NCBI RefSeq assembly: GCF_900129095.1
Contig: NZ_FQVA01000001.1
Coordinates: 2,059,615 to 2,123,614 of the forward strand
Reading direction: 5' to 3'
From: Microbulbifer donghaiensis
GTDB taxonomy: Bacteria; Pseudomonadota; Gammaproteobacteria; Pseudomonadales; Cellvibrionaceae
DNA length: 64,000 bases
In this document: piece after piece, positions 27,091 to 34,188 of the stretch
How the letters are laid out: every line of letters starts with the position of its first letter
Position numbering within the stretch: position 1 is the first letter of the stretch
Notes under the pieces: generated by a model
What the model was told of the DNA's origin: nothing
The model's input: only the letters and a program-made list of their open reading frames with translations
Databases searched by the model: none
Translations under genes and position numbers: made by a program

Positions 27091-27191
27091 ACCTATTCCT
27101 ACGCCGGTATTAACCGGATCAGGTTCAAGGGTTTGCGGTTCGCGATCGTGCAGATCCGAAGCGCATCTCAGGCCGTAGCCACCCCTTAGGT
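27091..27191 (-). promoter_or_regulatory. TPP riboswitch (THI element)
   Basis: On the minus strand: P1 arm ACCTA (27191-27187), then GGGGTG, CTGAGA, the highly conserved ACCCTTGAACCTGATC, GGTTAATACC, GCGTAGGAA, and the closing TAGGT (27095-27091). This is the full TPP aptamer. It controls the receptor-YkoF-PnuT-kinase operon, most likely by masking the ribosome-binding site, as no terminator is seen between aptamer and gene. Confidence 0.95.
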
Positions 27192-27271
27192 ATTGCGGGC
27201 GCGATGATAGCAGAAGTGCGCCCGGGGAGTCACAGAATGCACCTTTCCATAAAAAGGCCCCGGCAGCCCAT

Positions 27272-27310
27272 AAAAAAGCCTCGGCAGCGTCACCACTGCC
27301 GGGGCTTCCA
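27272..27310 (-). terminator. Rho-independent terminator of the phosphatase operon
   Basis: Arms 27277-27288 and 27296-27307 pair over 12 bp with one mismatch, followed on the minus strand by TTTTTT. It lies about 20 bp after the stop of the second alkaline phosphatase gene. A second, weaker GC-rich run (CCCCGG, 27258-27263) lies just beyond. Confidence 0.85.
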
Positions 27311-27328
27311 GGCGTTTAGTCGCTCGGC

Positions 27329-28942
27329 TTAGTTGCCCAGCAGGCCACCCGCACGCGCCATCACGTGGAACAGATAGCTCTGCTCGTTGGTGCCGCTGAC
27401 CAGATGCGCACCGGGGCCGCGCGCCCAGACACCGACATCCTCGCCGGCGTGGGATTCCGACGCCAGCGGTACCAGGGCTTCCTGGTGATAGCCGGGCGCG
27501 GTGGTATCCACGTGGGTCAGGTCCTTGCGGCCGGTATCAACGTCGTGGTCGTAGCGCTCGTCCGCATCGGTCTCCTCGCCGAAGTCCGCGTAGCCGAAGC
27601 CGTTGCCGTAGCTGACGGTGGTGTAGGGCAGGCCGTCCGCCGCCAGGCTCGGGGCCGTTTCCGGCTGGCCGCTGCCGTCGTTGACCACTACCTTGCCGAG
27701 GATCGGGTTGCCGCGGGTCGGGTAGCCGGCGATGGTCATCACATGGCTGTGGTCCGCGGTGACGATGATCAGTGTGTCCTCGGCGCTGGTGTTGTCCATT
27801 GCCACCTGGATCGCCCTGGCGAATTCCACCGCATCGCTCAGCGCGTTGTAGGCGCTGCCGGCGTGGTGGCCGTGATCGATACGGCCACTTTCCACCATCA
27901 GGAAATAGCCCTTGTCGTTTTTCTGCAGCAGCTGCAGTCCCTTCGCCGTCATCTCGCTCAGGGATGGCTCACCGGCGACATCCTTGCCGCGGTCCGCCTC
28001 GTACAGCATGTGGGAGGCGTTGAACAGGCCCAGCACCTTGTCGGCGGCGGCGACATCCAGGCCGTCAAAGCCAGCCTGGTCCTCGATATAGGCCACATTG
28101 GTCACGCCGTCGCTGTAGCGCTCCTGCCACTCCTCCACCAGGTTGCGGCCGTCTTCGCGCTTGCCGGTCTTGCCTTCCAGATCGGTGACACTGTCCGGCA
28201 GGAAGTTGCGGCGGCCACCGCCGAGCACCAGGTCGATGCCGTCACCCGCGGCCAGTTCCACCAGTTGCGTGGCGATATCCTTGCAACCCACCGGCGCCGC
28301 GTATTCCCAGTCGCGCTCCGGCACCTTGGCATAGGTGGCACCGGGAGTCGCGTGGGTGACGCGCGCGGTACTGATGATACCGGTGCTCTTGTCGAGGCCC
28401 TCGGCCAGTTCCAGCGCAGTGGTCAGTTGCCGCTCGAGACTCGCCGCGCAATCGCCGCGGGCCACGTCTTCGGCCACACTGAGCACACCGGCCTTGGTTT
28501 TGACACCGGTCACCATGGCGGTGGCGGTACCGGCGGAATCCGGGGTCTGCTGGTTGGTGTTGTAGGTCTTGACCAGGCCGGCGAATGGCATCTTCTCGAA
28601 GCTGAGCTGGTACTCCTCGCCACTGAGGCCCTGCTGCTGACCGGCGAGAATGCGCGCGGCGGTTACGGTGGAGATACCCATGCCGTCGCCGACGAACAGG
28701 ATGATATTTTTGGCCGCACCGGGTGTATTGTCGATCACCTGGTTGCGAGCACGATCCACTGCCTGCTCGCCATTCTGGAACCAGCTGCTGTCGCGCTGCG
28801 CCGCGGACAGGCTCAGTACCTGCTGCTGCGGTTCCGGCAGCACGGCGAGATCACCGGAATTGGAATTGTCATCGCTGCAGCCCGCGGCCAGCCCGGCAAT
28901 GGAAAAGGCCAGGGCCAGTTTGTTGAATTGTTTCATTGTCAT
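27329..28942 (-). CDS. Alkaline phosphatase, lipoprotein form
   Basis: 537 residues. The lipoprotein signal ends GLAAGC. PhoA-fold motifs: metal Asp in VGDGMGIST, the phosphorylated Ser near residue 134 in PDSAGTATAM, ESGRIDHGHHAG, TADHSH and SESHAGEDV. It hydrolyses phosphomonoesters in the periplasm or at the surface. Second gene of a tandem pair, 11 bp after the first. The two products share the motif order closely and come from a duplication. No Pho box is convincing upstream of the pair. Confidence 0.94.
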   Translation of the reverse strand: MTMKQFNKLALAFSIAGLAAGCSDDNSNSGDLAVLPEPQQQVLSLSAAQRDSSWFQNGEQAVDRARNQVIDNTPGAAKNIILFVGDGMGISTVTAARILAGQQQGLSGEEYQLSFEKMPFAGLVKTYNTNQQTPDSAGTATAMVTGVKTKAGVLSVAEDVARGDCAASLERQLTTALELAEGLDKSTGIISTARVTHATPGATYAKVPERDWEYAAPVGCKDIATQLVELAAGDGIDLVLGGGRRNFLPDSVTDLEGKTGKREDGRNLVEEWQERYSDGVTNVAYIEDQAGFDGLDVAAADKVLGLFNASHMLYEADRGKDVAGEPSLSEMTAKGLQLLQKNDKGYFLMVESGRIDHGHHAGSAYNALSDAVEFARAIQVAMDNTSAEDTLIIVTADHSHVMTIAGYPTRGNPILGKVVVNDGSGQPETAPSLAADGLPYTTVSYGNGFGYADFGEETDADERYDHDVDTGRKDLTHVDTTAPGYHQEALVPLASESHAGEDVGVWARGPGAHLVSGTNEQSYLFHVMARAGGLLGN

Positions 28943-28953
28943 TTACCCCCAAA

Positions 28954-30489
28954 TTATTCCGCGGTCACCGACAGTCCGGTCGCGCCGACCATCAGGTGGA
29001 AAACTGCACTCTGTTCCAGCGTGCCCTGCACCAGCTGGGCGCCGGCACCAATCGCGTGCAGGCTGATATCCTCGCCGGCGTGGCTCTCCGAGCCGAGCGG
29101 CACCAGCGCCTCCTGGTGGAAGCCCGGCGCCTGCGTGTCCACCGCGCTCAGGTCCTTGCGCCCCGCATCCGCGGCCAGGTCGTAGCGGGCATCCGCGTCC
29201 GTTTCGTCGCCCAGGTCGGCGTAACCCAGGCCGTTGGCGTAGGAAAGCGTCGTGTAGGGCAGGCCGTCCAGTGCCGCACCGACCTCCGCTTGCGCCGCGC
29301 CGGCGGCGTCGTTGGCGATCATCTTGCCGAGAATCGGATTGCCGCGGGTCGGATAGCCGGCGATGGTCATCACGTGGCTGTGATCCGCGGTTACCAGGAT
29401 CAGCGTCTCGTCCAGGTTCACCTTGTCCAGCGCCGCCGCCACCGCATCGGAGAAGGCGATGGCATCGTGCAGCGCGTTGTAGGCGTTGCCGGCGTGGTGG
29501 CCGTGGTCGATGCGGCCGGACTCCACCATCAGGAAGTAGCCGTCGCCGTTTTTCTGCAGTACGTCGATCGCCGCGCTGGTCATTTCGGCGATACTCGGCT
29601 CGTCGGCGCCTTTTGCCACGCGGTCCGCATCGTAACTCATATGGCTGCTGGTGAAGAGACCCAGCAGCTTGTCGGTCGCGGCCAGGTCCAGCGCGGCCAG
29701 GTCGGAGCCGCTCTCCAGGTATTGCGCCAGCTGCTCACCGTCGTAACGCTGCTGCCATTCGGCCGTCAGGTCGCGGCCGTCTTCGCGCTTGCCGCCGGCG
29801 TCGCTGGTAATGAAATTGCGGCGGCCGCCGCCGAGGATCACATCGATGCCGTCGCCAAACTCACTTTCCACCAGCTGTGCGGCGATGTCCTTGCAGTCGC
29901 CCCCGGCGCTGTACTCCCAGTCCCGTTCCGGGCTGCGCGCATAGGTAGCCGCCGGCGTGGCGTGGGTGATGCGCGCCGTGGAGACGATGCCGGTGGACTT
30001 GCCGCGACTCTCCATCAGCTCGAGAAAGGTGTTCAGCTCCTTGCCCTTGCTGTCGGCGCAGTCGGCGCGCAGCGCGACGCCGTCGATATTGAGCACGCCT
30101 GCCCGGGTTTTAACTCCGGTCATCATCGCGGTCATGGTGCCGGCGGAATCCGGCGTCTGCTGGTTGGTGTTGTAGGTCTTGATCAGGGCACTGTGGGGAA
30201 ACTCTTCGAACGACAGCGCGTTTTCCTCGCCGTTCTCGCCGCGCAGCTGGCCCTCGAGAATGCGCGCCGCGGTCAGCGTGGAAATACCCATGCCGTCGCC
30301 GACAAATAGGATCACATTCTTCGCGGTCTGCGCGCTGCGGGATTCCGCCGCCCTGGCTTCAACGCGGCTGTCACCGTCGGTAAACCAGGCACTGTTGCGC
30401 TGGTAGTCCGGCAGATCTGCGGCCTGGACTGCGGGAATTAGTGGGAAAAAACAGCACGCGCCGAGCGCGCGGGCAAATCGCTTTGCCAT
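28954..30489 (-). CDS. Alkaline phosphatase, secreted form
   Basis: 511 residues. Sec signal peptide (about 1-23, ending AVQAAD) without a lipobox, so it is soluble in the periplasm or exported, unlike its lipidated neighbour. Motifs match the paralogue: VGDGMGIST, Ser near residue 116 in PDSAGTMTAM, VESGRIDHGHHAGNAYNAL, TADHSH, SESHAGEDI. The ATG has GGAGG close upstream. It is first in the operon, and the AT-rich 30490-30620 upstream must hold the promoter. Confidence 0.94.
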   Translation of the reverse strand: MAKRFARALGACCFFPLIPAVQAADLPDYQRNSAWFTDGDSRVEARAAESRSAQTAKNVILFVGDGMGISTLTAARILEGQLRGENGEENALSFEEFPHSALIKTYNTNQQTPDSAGTMTAMMTGVKTRAGVLNIDGVALRADCADSKGKELNTFLELMESRGKSTGIVSTARITHATPAATYARSPERDWEYSAGGDCKDIAAQLVESEFGDGIDVILGGGRRNFITSDAGGKREDGRDLTAEWQQRYDGEQLAQYLESGSDLAALDLAATDKLLGLFTSSHMSYDADRVAKGADEPSIAEMTSAAIDVLQKNGDGYFLMVESGRIDHGHHAGNAYNALHDAIAFSDAVAAALDKVNLDETLILVTADHSHVMTIAGYPTRGNPILGKMIANDAAGAAQAEVGAALDGLPYTTLSYANGLGYADLGDETDADARYDLAADAGRKDLSAVDTQAPGFHQEALVPLGSESHAGEDISLHAIGAGAQLVQGTLEQSAVFHLMVGATGLSVTAE

Positions 30490-30620
30490 CGGGAGCCTCC
30501 GGTACTCAATGATTTGGCCTGCATTAGAGTCCGGAAATATGACGTGAAAATTACCTTTCTATTATTTTGCTGAGAAAGAGTAATTATTTATCTGCTAGCA
30601 AAATTTATTCGCCTAAATTG

Positions 30621-30995
30621 TTAGCCGATAATTTTTACCGCACTCTCGTCCGGGTCGCGCCCCTTGCCGGCGGCGCGCAGACGCTGTAAATACGCGTCCC
30701 AGTTGCCCGGGTAGTTTTCGCCCAGTTCGCGCAGGTATTCCCAGGTGTAAATTCCGCTGTCGTGGCCGTCGTCGAAATTGATCTTCAGCGCGTAGCGGCC
30801 GGCGGCTTCGACACTGTCGATACCGACGCGCAGCTTGCCGCTGACCAGCACCGGCTCACTGGCGCCGTGGCCGCGCACCTCGGCGCTGGGGGAAAACACG
30901 CGCAGGTACTCCGCCGGCAGTGTGTATTCGCCATCGGCGAAAACGATCTGCAGGCTTTTTTCTGCGCGGTTGAGTCGGATTTTTTGCGGTTTCAT
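30621..30995 (-). CDS. DUF971 domain protein
   Basis: 124 residues. The DUF971 / gamma-butyrobetaine-hydroxylase N-terminal-like fold is clear: an early strand LQIVFADGEYTLPAEYLRVFSPS, a middle GRYALKINFDDGHDSGIYTW and LRELGENYPGNW. Members act as stand-alone factors linked to iron-sulfur cluster or scaffold proteins, with role unsettled. It starts the base after the hslU stop, the normal place beside HslUV in Pseudomonas. Confidence 0.92.
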   Translation of the reverse strand: MKPQKIRLNRAEKSLQIVFADGEYTLPAEYLRVFSPSAEVRGHGASEPVLVSGKLRVGIDSVEAAGRYALKINFDDGHDSGIYTWEYLRELGENYPGNWDAYLQRLRAAGKGRDPDESAVKIIG

Positions 30996-32318
30996 TTACA
31001 AAATAAAACGGGACAGGTCTTCGTCCCGGGCCAGCTCACCGAGATGGCTGTCGACATAAGCACCGTCGATGGTCAGCGACTTGTTGCCGTCACCGGCATC
31101 GAAGGAGATCTCCTCCAGCAGGCGCTCCAGCACCGTGTGCAGGCGGCGCGCGCCGATATTTTCGGTGCGCTCGTTCACTTCGAAGGCGACCTCGGCAATG
31201 CGGCGGATACCGTCTTCGGTAAACTCCAGCTGCATGCCCTCGGTGGCCAACAGCGCTTTCTGCTGTTCGGTCAGCGACGCCGATGGCTCGGTGAGAATGC
31301 GCTGGAAATCCCCGGAGGTGAGCGAGCTCAATTCCACGCGAATCGGCAGACGCCCCTGCAGCTCCGGAATCAGATCCGACGGCTTGGACAGGTGGAAGGC
31401 GCCCGAGGCGATAAACAGTATGTGATCGGTCTTGATCATGCCGTACTTGGTGGTGACGGTGCTGCCCTCGATCAGTGGCAGCAGGTCGCGCTGCACGCCC
31501 TCGCGGGATACGTCGGCACCGCCGGTTTCCTGACGCTTGGCGACCTTGTCGATCTCGTCGAGGAACACGATGCCGTTTTCCTCCGCGGCGCGGATCGCGC
31601 GCGTCTTCACATCCTCGTCGTTGACCAGCTTGGCCGCCTCTTCGTCGGTCAGCTGCTTCAGCGCCTGCTTGACGGTGAGCTTGCGTTTCTTGGTCTTGCC
31701 CTGGGACATGTTGGAGAACATGCCCTGCAGCTGGTTGGTCATCTCCTCCATGCCCGGGGGTGCCATGATTTCCACCCCCATCGGCGCGACCGCCATATCG
31801 ATCTCTAATTCTTTGTCGTCGAGCTGGCCCTCGCGCAGCTTCTTGCGGAACATCTGGCGGGTGCTGGAATCCTTGTCGCCGGGTTCGGTGGAACGCGCCG
31901 GCGGCAGCAGCGCATCGAGAACGCGCTCCTCGGCCGCATCCAGCGCGCGCTGCTCGACACCGGCCATGGCCTTCTCGCGCTCGAGCTTCACCGCCATTTC
32001 CACCAGATCGCGGACGATGGATTCCACATCGCGGCCGACATAGCCGACTTCGGTGAACTTGGTCGCCTCGACCTTGATAAAGGGCGCGCCGGCGAGCTTG
32101 GCCAGGCGGCGGGCAATCTCGGTCTTGCCGACGCCGGTGGGGCCGATCATCAGGATGTTCTTCGGCGTGATTTCCGCGCGCAGCTCCTCGCTCACCTGCA
32201 TGCGCCGCCAGCGGTTGCGCAGCGCAATGGCCACGGCGCGCTTGGCGTCCTGCTGGCCGACGATATGGCGGTCGAGTTCGTGGACGATTTCGCGGGGGGT
32301 CATTTGGGATTGGGACAT
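30996..32318 (-). CDS. hslU: ATP-dependent protease ATPase subunit HslU
   Basis: 440 residues (E. coli 443) from the ATG at 32316-32318 with GAGAG upstream; a TTG six codons earlier is unnecessary. Walker A GPTGVGKT, the I domain (about 110-240), Walker [29 protein letters not shown] (sensor region) and the C-terminal DLSRFIL tail that inserts into HslV. It unfolds substrates for HslV. It lies 200 bp downstream of hslV with a nested hairpin repeat in the gap, instead of the tight spacing common elsewhere. Confidence 0.98.
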   Translation of the reverse strand: MSQSQMTPREIVHELDRHIVGQQDAKRAVAIALRNRWRRMQVSEELRAEITPKNILMIGPTGVGKTEIARRLAKLAGAPFIKVEATKFTEVGYVGRDVESIVRDLVEMAVKLEREKAMAGVEQRALDAAEERVLDALLPPARSTEPGDKDSSTRQMFRKKLREGQLDDKELEIDMAVAPMGVEIMAPPGMEEMTNQLQGMFSNMSQGKTKKRKLTVKQALKQLTDEEAAKLVNDEDVKTRAIRAAEENGIVFLDEIDKVAKRQETGGADVSREGVQRDLLPLIEGSTVTTKYGMIKTDHILFIASGAFHLSKPSDLIPELQGRLPIRVELSSLTSGDFQRILTEPSASLTEQQKALLATEGMQLEFTEDGIRRIAEVAFEVNERTENIGARRLHTVLERLLEEISFDAGDGNKSLTIDGAYVDSHLGELARDEDLSRFIL

Positions 32319-32395
32319 AGAAACTCTCGATAGCAAATTCGCTTTGGTCTGGTCACCGCTCCACCCAGGCGAGTGCGGTGGCGGCGGCGCACTGA

Positions 32396-32481
32396 GGCGA
32401 GGGTTTCAAAACCGCTGTGAATACATCCCTGTACGCTCTGTCGGAAACATCCCTGTTTCCGACAGTTTTGAAACCCTCGCC
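32396..32481. repeat. Nested hairpin repeat between hslV and hslU
   Basis: Outer arms 32396-32412 and 32465-32481 pair perfectly over 17 bp. Inside, CTGTCGGAAACA (32438-32449) pairs with TGTTTCCGACAG (32454-32465). Position 32465 is shared by both stems. The whole lies in the hslV-hslU gap (32319-32518), where it could partly attenuate or stabilise the hslV transcript. Confidence 0.8.
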
Positions 32482-32518
32482 CCAGCACGCCCCCTTCAAT
32501 TCAGGTTGCAGTACTTCG

Positions 32519-33058
32519 TCAGTAATTCAGTTCTTCAATAGTATGATTCTGGTTGGTATAGACGCAGATATCGCCGGCGATCTTCAGGCCCTGCTCGACG
32601 ATGGAACGCGCATCCATCTCGGTATTGTCGAGCAGCGCGCGGGCGGCAGACTGGGCGAAGGGGCCGCCGGAGCCAATCGCGATCAGGTCGTCTTCCGGCT
32701 GGATGACGTCGCCGTTGCCCGTAATGATCAGGCTCGCGTTCGCATCGGCCACGGCCAGCAGCGCTTCGAGGCGGCGCAGGGCGCGGTCGGTGCGCCAGTC
32801 CTTGGCCAATTCGACGGCGGCGCGGACCAGCTGGCCGCCGTGGGCCTCCAGCTTGGCCTCGAAGCGCTCGAACAGCGTGAAGGCATCGGCGGTGCCGCCG
32901 GCGAAACCGGCGATCACCTTGTCGTTGTGCAGGCGGCGCACCTTGCGCGCATTGCCCTTCATGATGGTATTGCCCATGGAGACCTGGCCGTCGCCGCCGA
33001 TCACGACTTTGCCGTTGCGGCGGCAGGAGAGAATGGTGGTTCCGCGATACTGTTCCAC
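32519..33058 (-). CDS. hslV: ATP-dependent protease proteolytic subunit HslV
   Basis: 179 residues. Starts at GTG with GAGG upstream. The N-terminus [18 protein letters not shown] places the catalytic Thr at the pro-peptide cleavage point. The [20 protein letters not shown] and [19 protein letters not shown] blocks are near-identical to E. coli. It forms the dodecameric peptidase of the ClpYQ protease. A sigma-32-like promoter lies 70-100 bp upstream. Confidence 0.98.
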   Translation of the reverse strand: MEQYRGTTILSCRRNGKVVIGGDGQVSMGNTIMKGNARKVRRLHNDKVIAGFAGGTADAFTLFERFEAKLEAHGGQLVRAAVELAKDWRTDRALRRLEALLAVADANASLIITGNGDVIQPEDDLIAIGSGGPFAQSAARALLDNTEMDARSIVEQGLKIAGDICVYTNQNHTIEELNY

Positions 33059-33127
33059 TGGAGGCCTCTTGGATTGCTGTCTGGGTCTGCGGCAGTCGCC
33101 GCTGAGCTTCTGCCGGGAGAATTCTGT

Positions 33128-33155
33128 AAGTGTGGTCGCGGGGGCGGAATTTCAA
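33128..33155 (-). promoter_or_regulatory. Sigma-32-like heat-shock promoter of hslV
   Basis: On the minus strand TTGAAA (33155-33150), a 14-bp spacer, then CCACACTT (33135-33128), close to the sigma-32 pattern CTTGAAA-N13/15-CCCCATNT. hslVU are classic sigma-32 genes and rpoH is in this window. Confidence 0.65.
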
Positions 33156-33187
33156 CCGAGGTGACTATAATGCGCGCCTTCTAACTC

Positions 33188-33442
33188 ATGCGGAGTATTG
33201 CATTGGCCGCCCTGTCCTCGCGCTACTACACCCTGGTGTTCGCGCTGATCATGTCCTGCTTGATGTCGCTGCTGATGTCCGGGGTCATCACCTTTATCAA
33301 CACCGGCTTCGACGGCGGTTTCGCGCTGCGCTGGCTGCGCGCCTGGCTGGTGGCGTGGGTGATTGCGTTTCCGCTGGTGTCGTTCATCGCACCGCTGGCG
33401 CATCGGCTGACGCGCAAGCTGGTGCAGACCACAGAAGTTTAA
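33188..33442 (+). CDS. DUF2798 family membrane protein
   Basis: 84 residues, two transmembrane helices (about 12-35 and 48-70). The DUF2798 pattern is visible: YYTLVFALIMSCLMSLLMSGVITF, then LRAWLVAWVIAFPLVSFIAPL. Function unknown. The ATG at 33188 lacks a ribosome-binding site, whereas a TTG at 33203 has GGAG upstream, so the true start may be five codons later. It is inserted between the SPOR protein gene and hslV on the opposite strand, unlike Pseudomonas. Confidence 0.8.
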   Translation: MRSIALAALSSRYYTLVFALIMSCLMSLLMSGVITFINTGFDGGFALRWLRAWLVAWVIAFPLVSFIAPLAHRLTRKLVQTTEV

Positions 33443-33465
33443 GAATTGGGGAGTGGGGCGGCCGC

Positions 33466-34068
33466 TCAGGATTTGGCGGGGCGCTTGAGCACCAGCGGCA
33501 TCAGCTTGTGATCCGCCAGCACTTCGCGCGCCTTGGCGACGCGGGAGCGGCTGGAATAGGGGCCGACCAGTACCCGGTGCCAGGTGCCGCGGCTGTCGGT
33601 GGCGGTTTCCACCTTCACGTCCAGATTGGCGAGCGTCAGCTGCGCGCGCAGCCGCTCCGCCTCGGCCGCCTCGCGGAAAGAGGCCGCCTGCAGTATGTAG
33701 ACCAGTGCCGGTTCGTCGACGGGCGCCTCGCTGCGCGTGTTGCCGGAGCTGGCCGCACCGGAAGTCGAGCTGCTCGTACTGGTCCCGTTGTGGCGCGCCG
33801 GCTTGGCGGCTTTCGGCGGCGGCACCGCCACTTCGTTTTCCTGCAACAGGGTGTAGAAGTCGAAGCGCGGCGCGTCGGACTTGTCTTCCGCCTGCTTGGC
33901 GGGCGGCGGGCGCTTGGCGATGGCGGCGGGCTTGCCGTTATCCTTGAGCCCGTGCAGGAAAATCATCAACACCACGAAGCCGCCGACGAAATTGCCCAGG
34001 ACAAACCAGACCCAGGCGGGCTTACCGGCGGAACTGCTGCTGCGGCGGCTGGCATTGCGACGGCTCAT
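33466..34068 (-). CDS. SPOR-domain membrane protein
   Basis: 200 residues: basic cytoplasmic head (MSRRNASRRSSSSAGK), one transmembrane helix (about 18-39), a Lys/Pro/Ser-rich periplasmic linker, then a SPOR domain (about 122-197: YILQAASFREAAEAERLRAQL ... WHRVLVGPYSSRSRVAKARE) that binds denuded glycan at the septum. FtsN-like in layout. It occupies the slot next to priA held in Pseudomonas by the same protein behind argS. argS itself is missing here. Confidence 0.92.
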   Translation of the reverse strand: MSRRNASRRSSSSAGKPAWVWFVLGNFVGGFVVLMIFLHGLKDNGKPAAIAKRPPPAKQAEDKSDAPRFDFYTLLQENEVAVPPPKAAKPARHNGTSTSSSTSGAASSGNTRSEAPVDEPALVYILQAASFREAAEAERLRAQLTLANLDVKVETATDSRGTWHRVLVGPYSSRSRVAKAREVLADHKLMPLVLKRPAKS

Positions 34069-34188
34069 GAATAGCTTTTCCCTGTTCTTCTAAGTCTTTC
34101 TCTCGTAAGACGGGAATTGTAACGCCATTCGCCGCCCTCGCGGTGGCCGGGGCGCAAATTCGTGCCAGCCTGTTGCGGCAACTCCCGG

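Noticed and set aside
27365..30309. Two long plus-strand frames
   Set aside because: They mirror the two alkaline phosphatases and resemble each other only because the phosphatases are paralogues.
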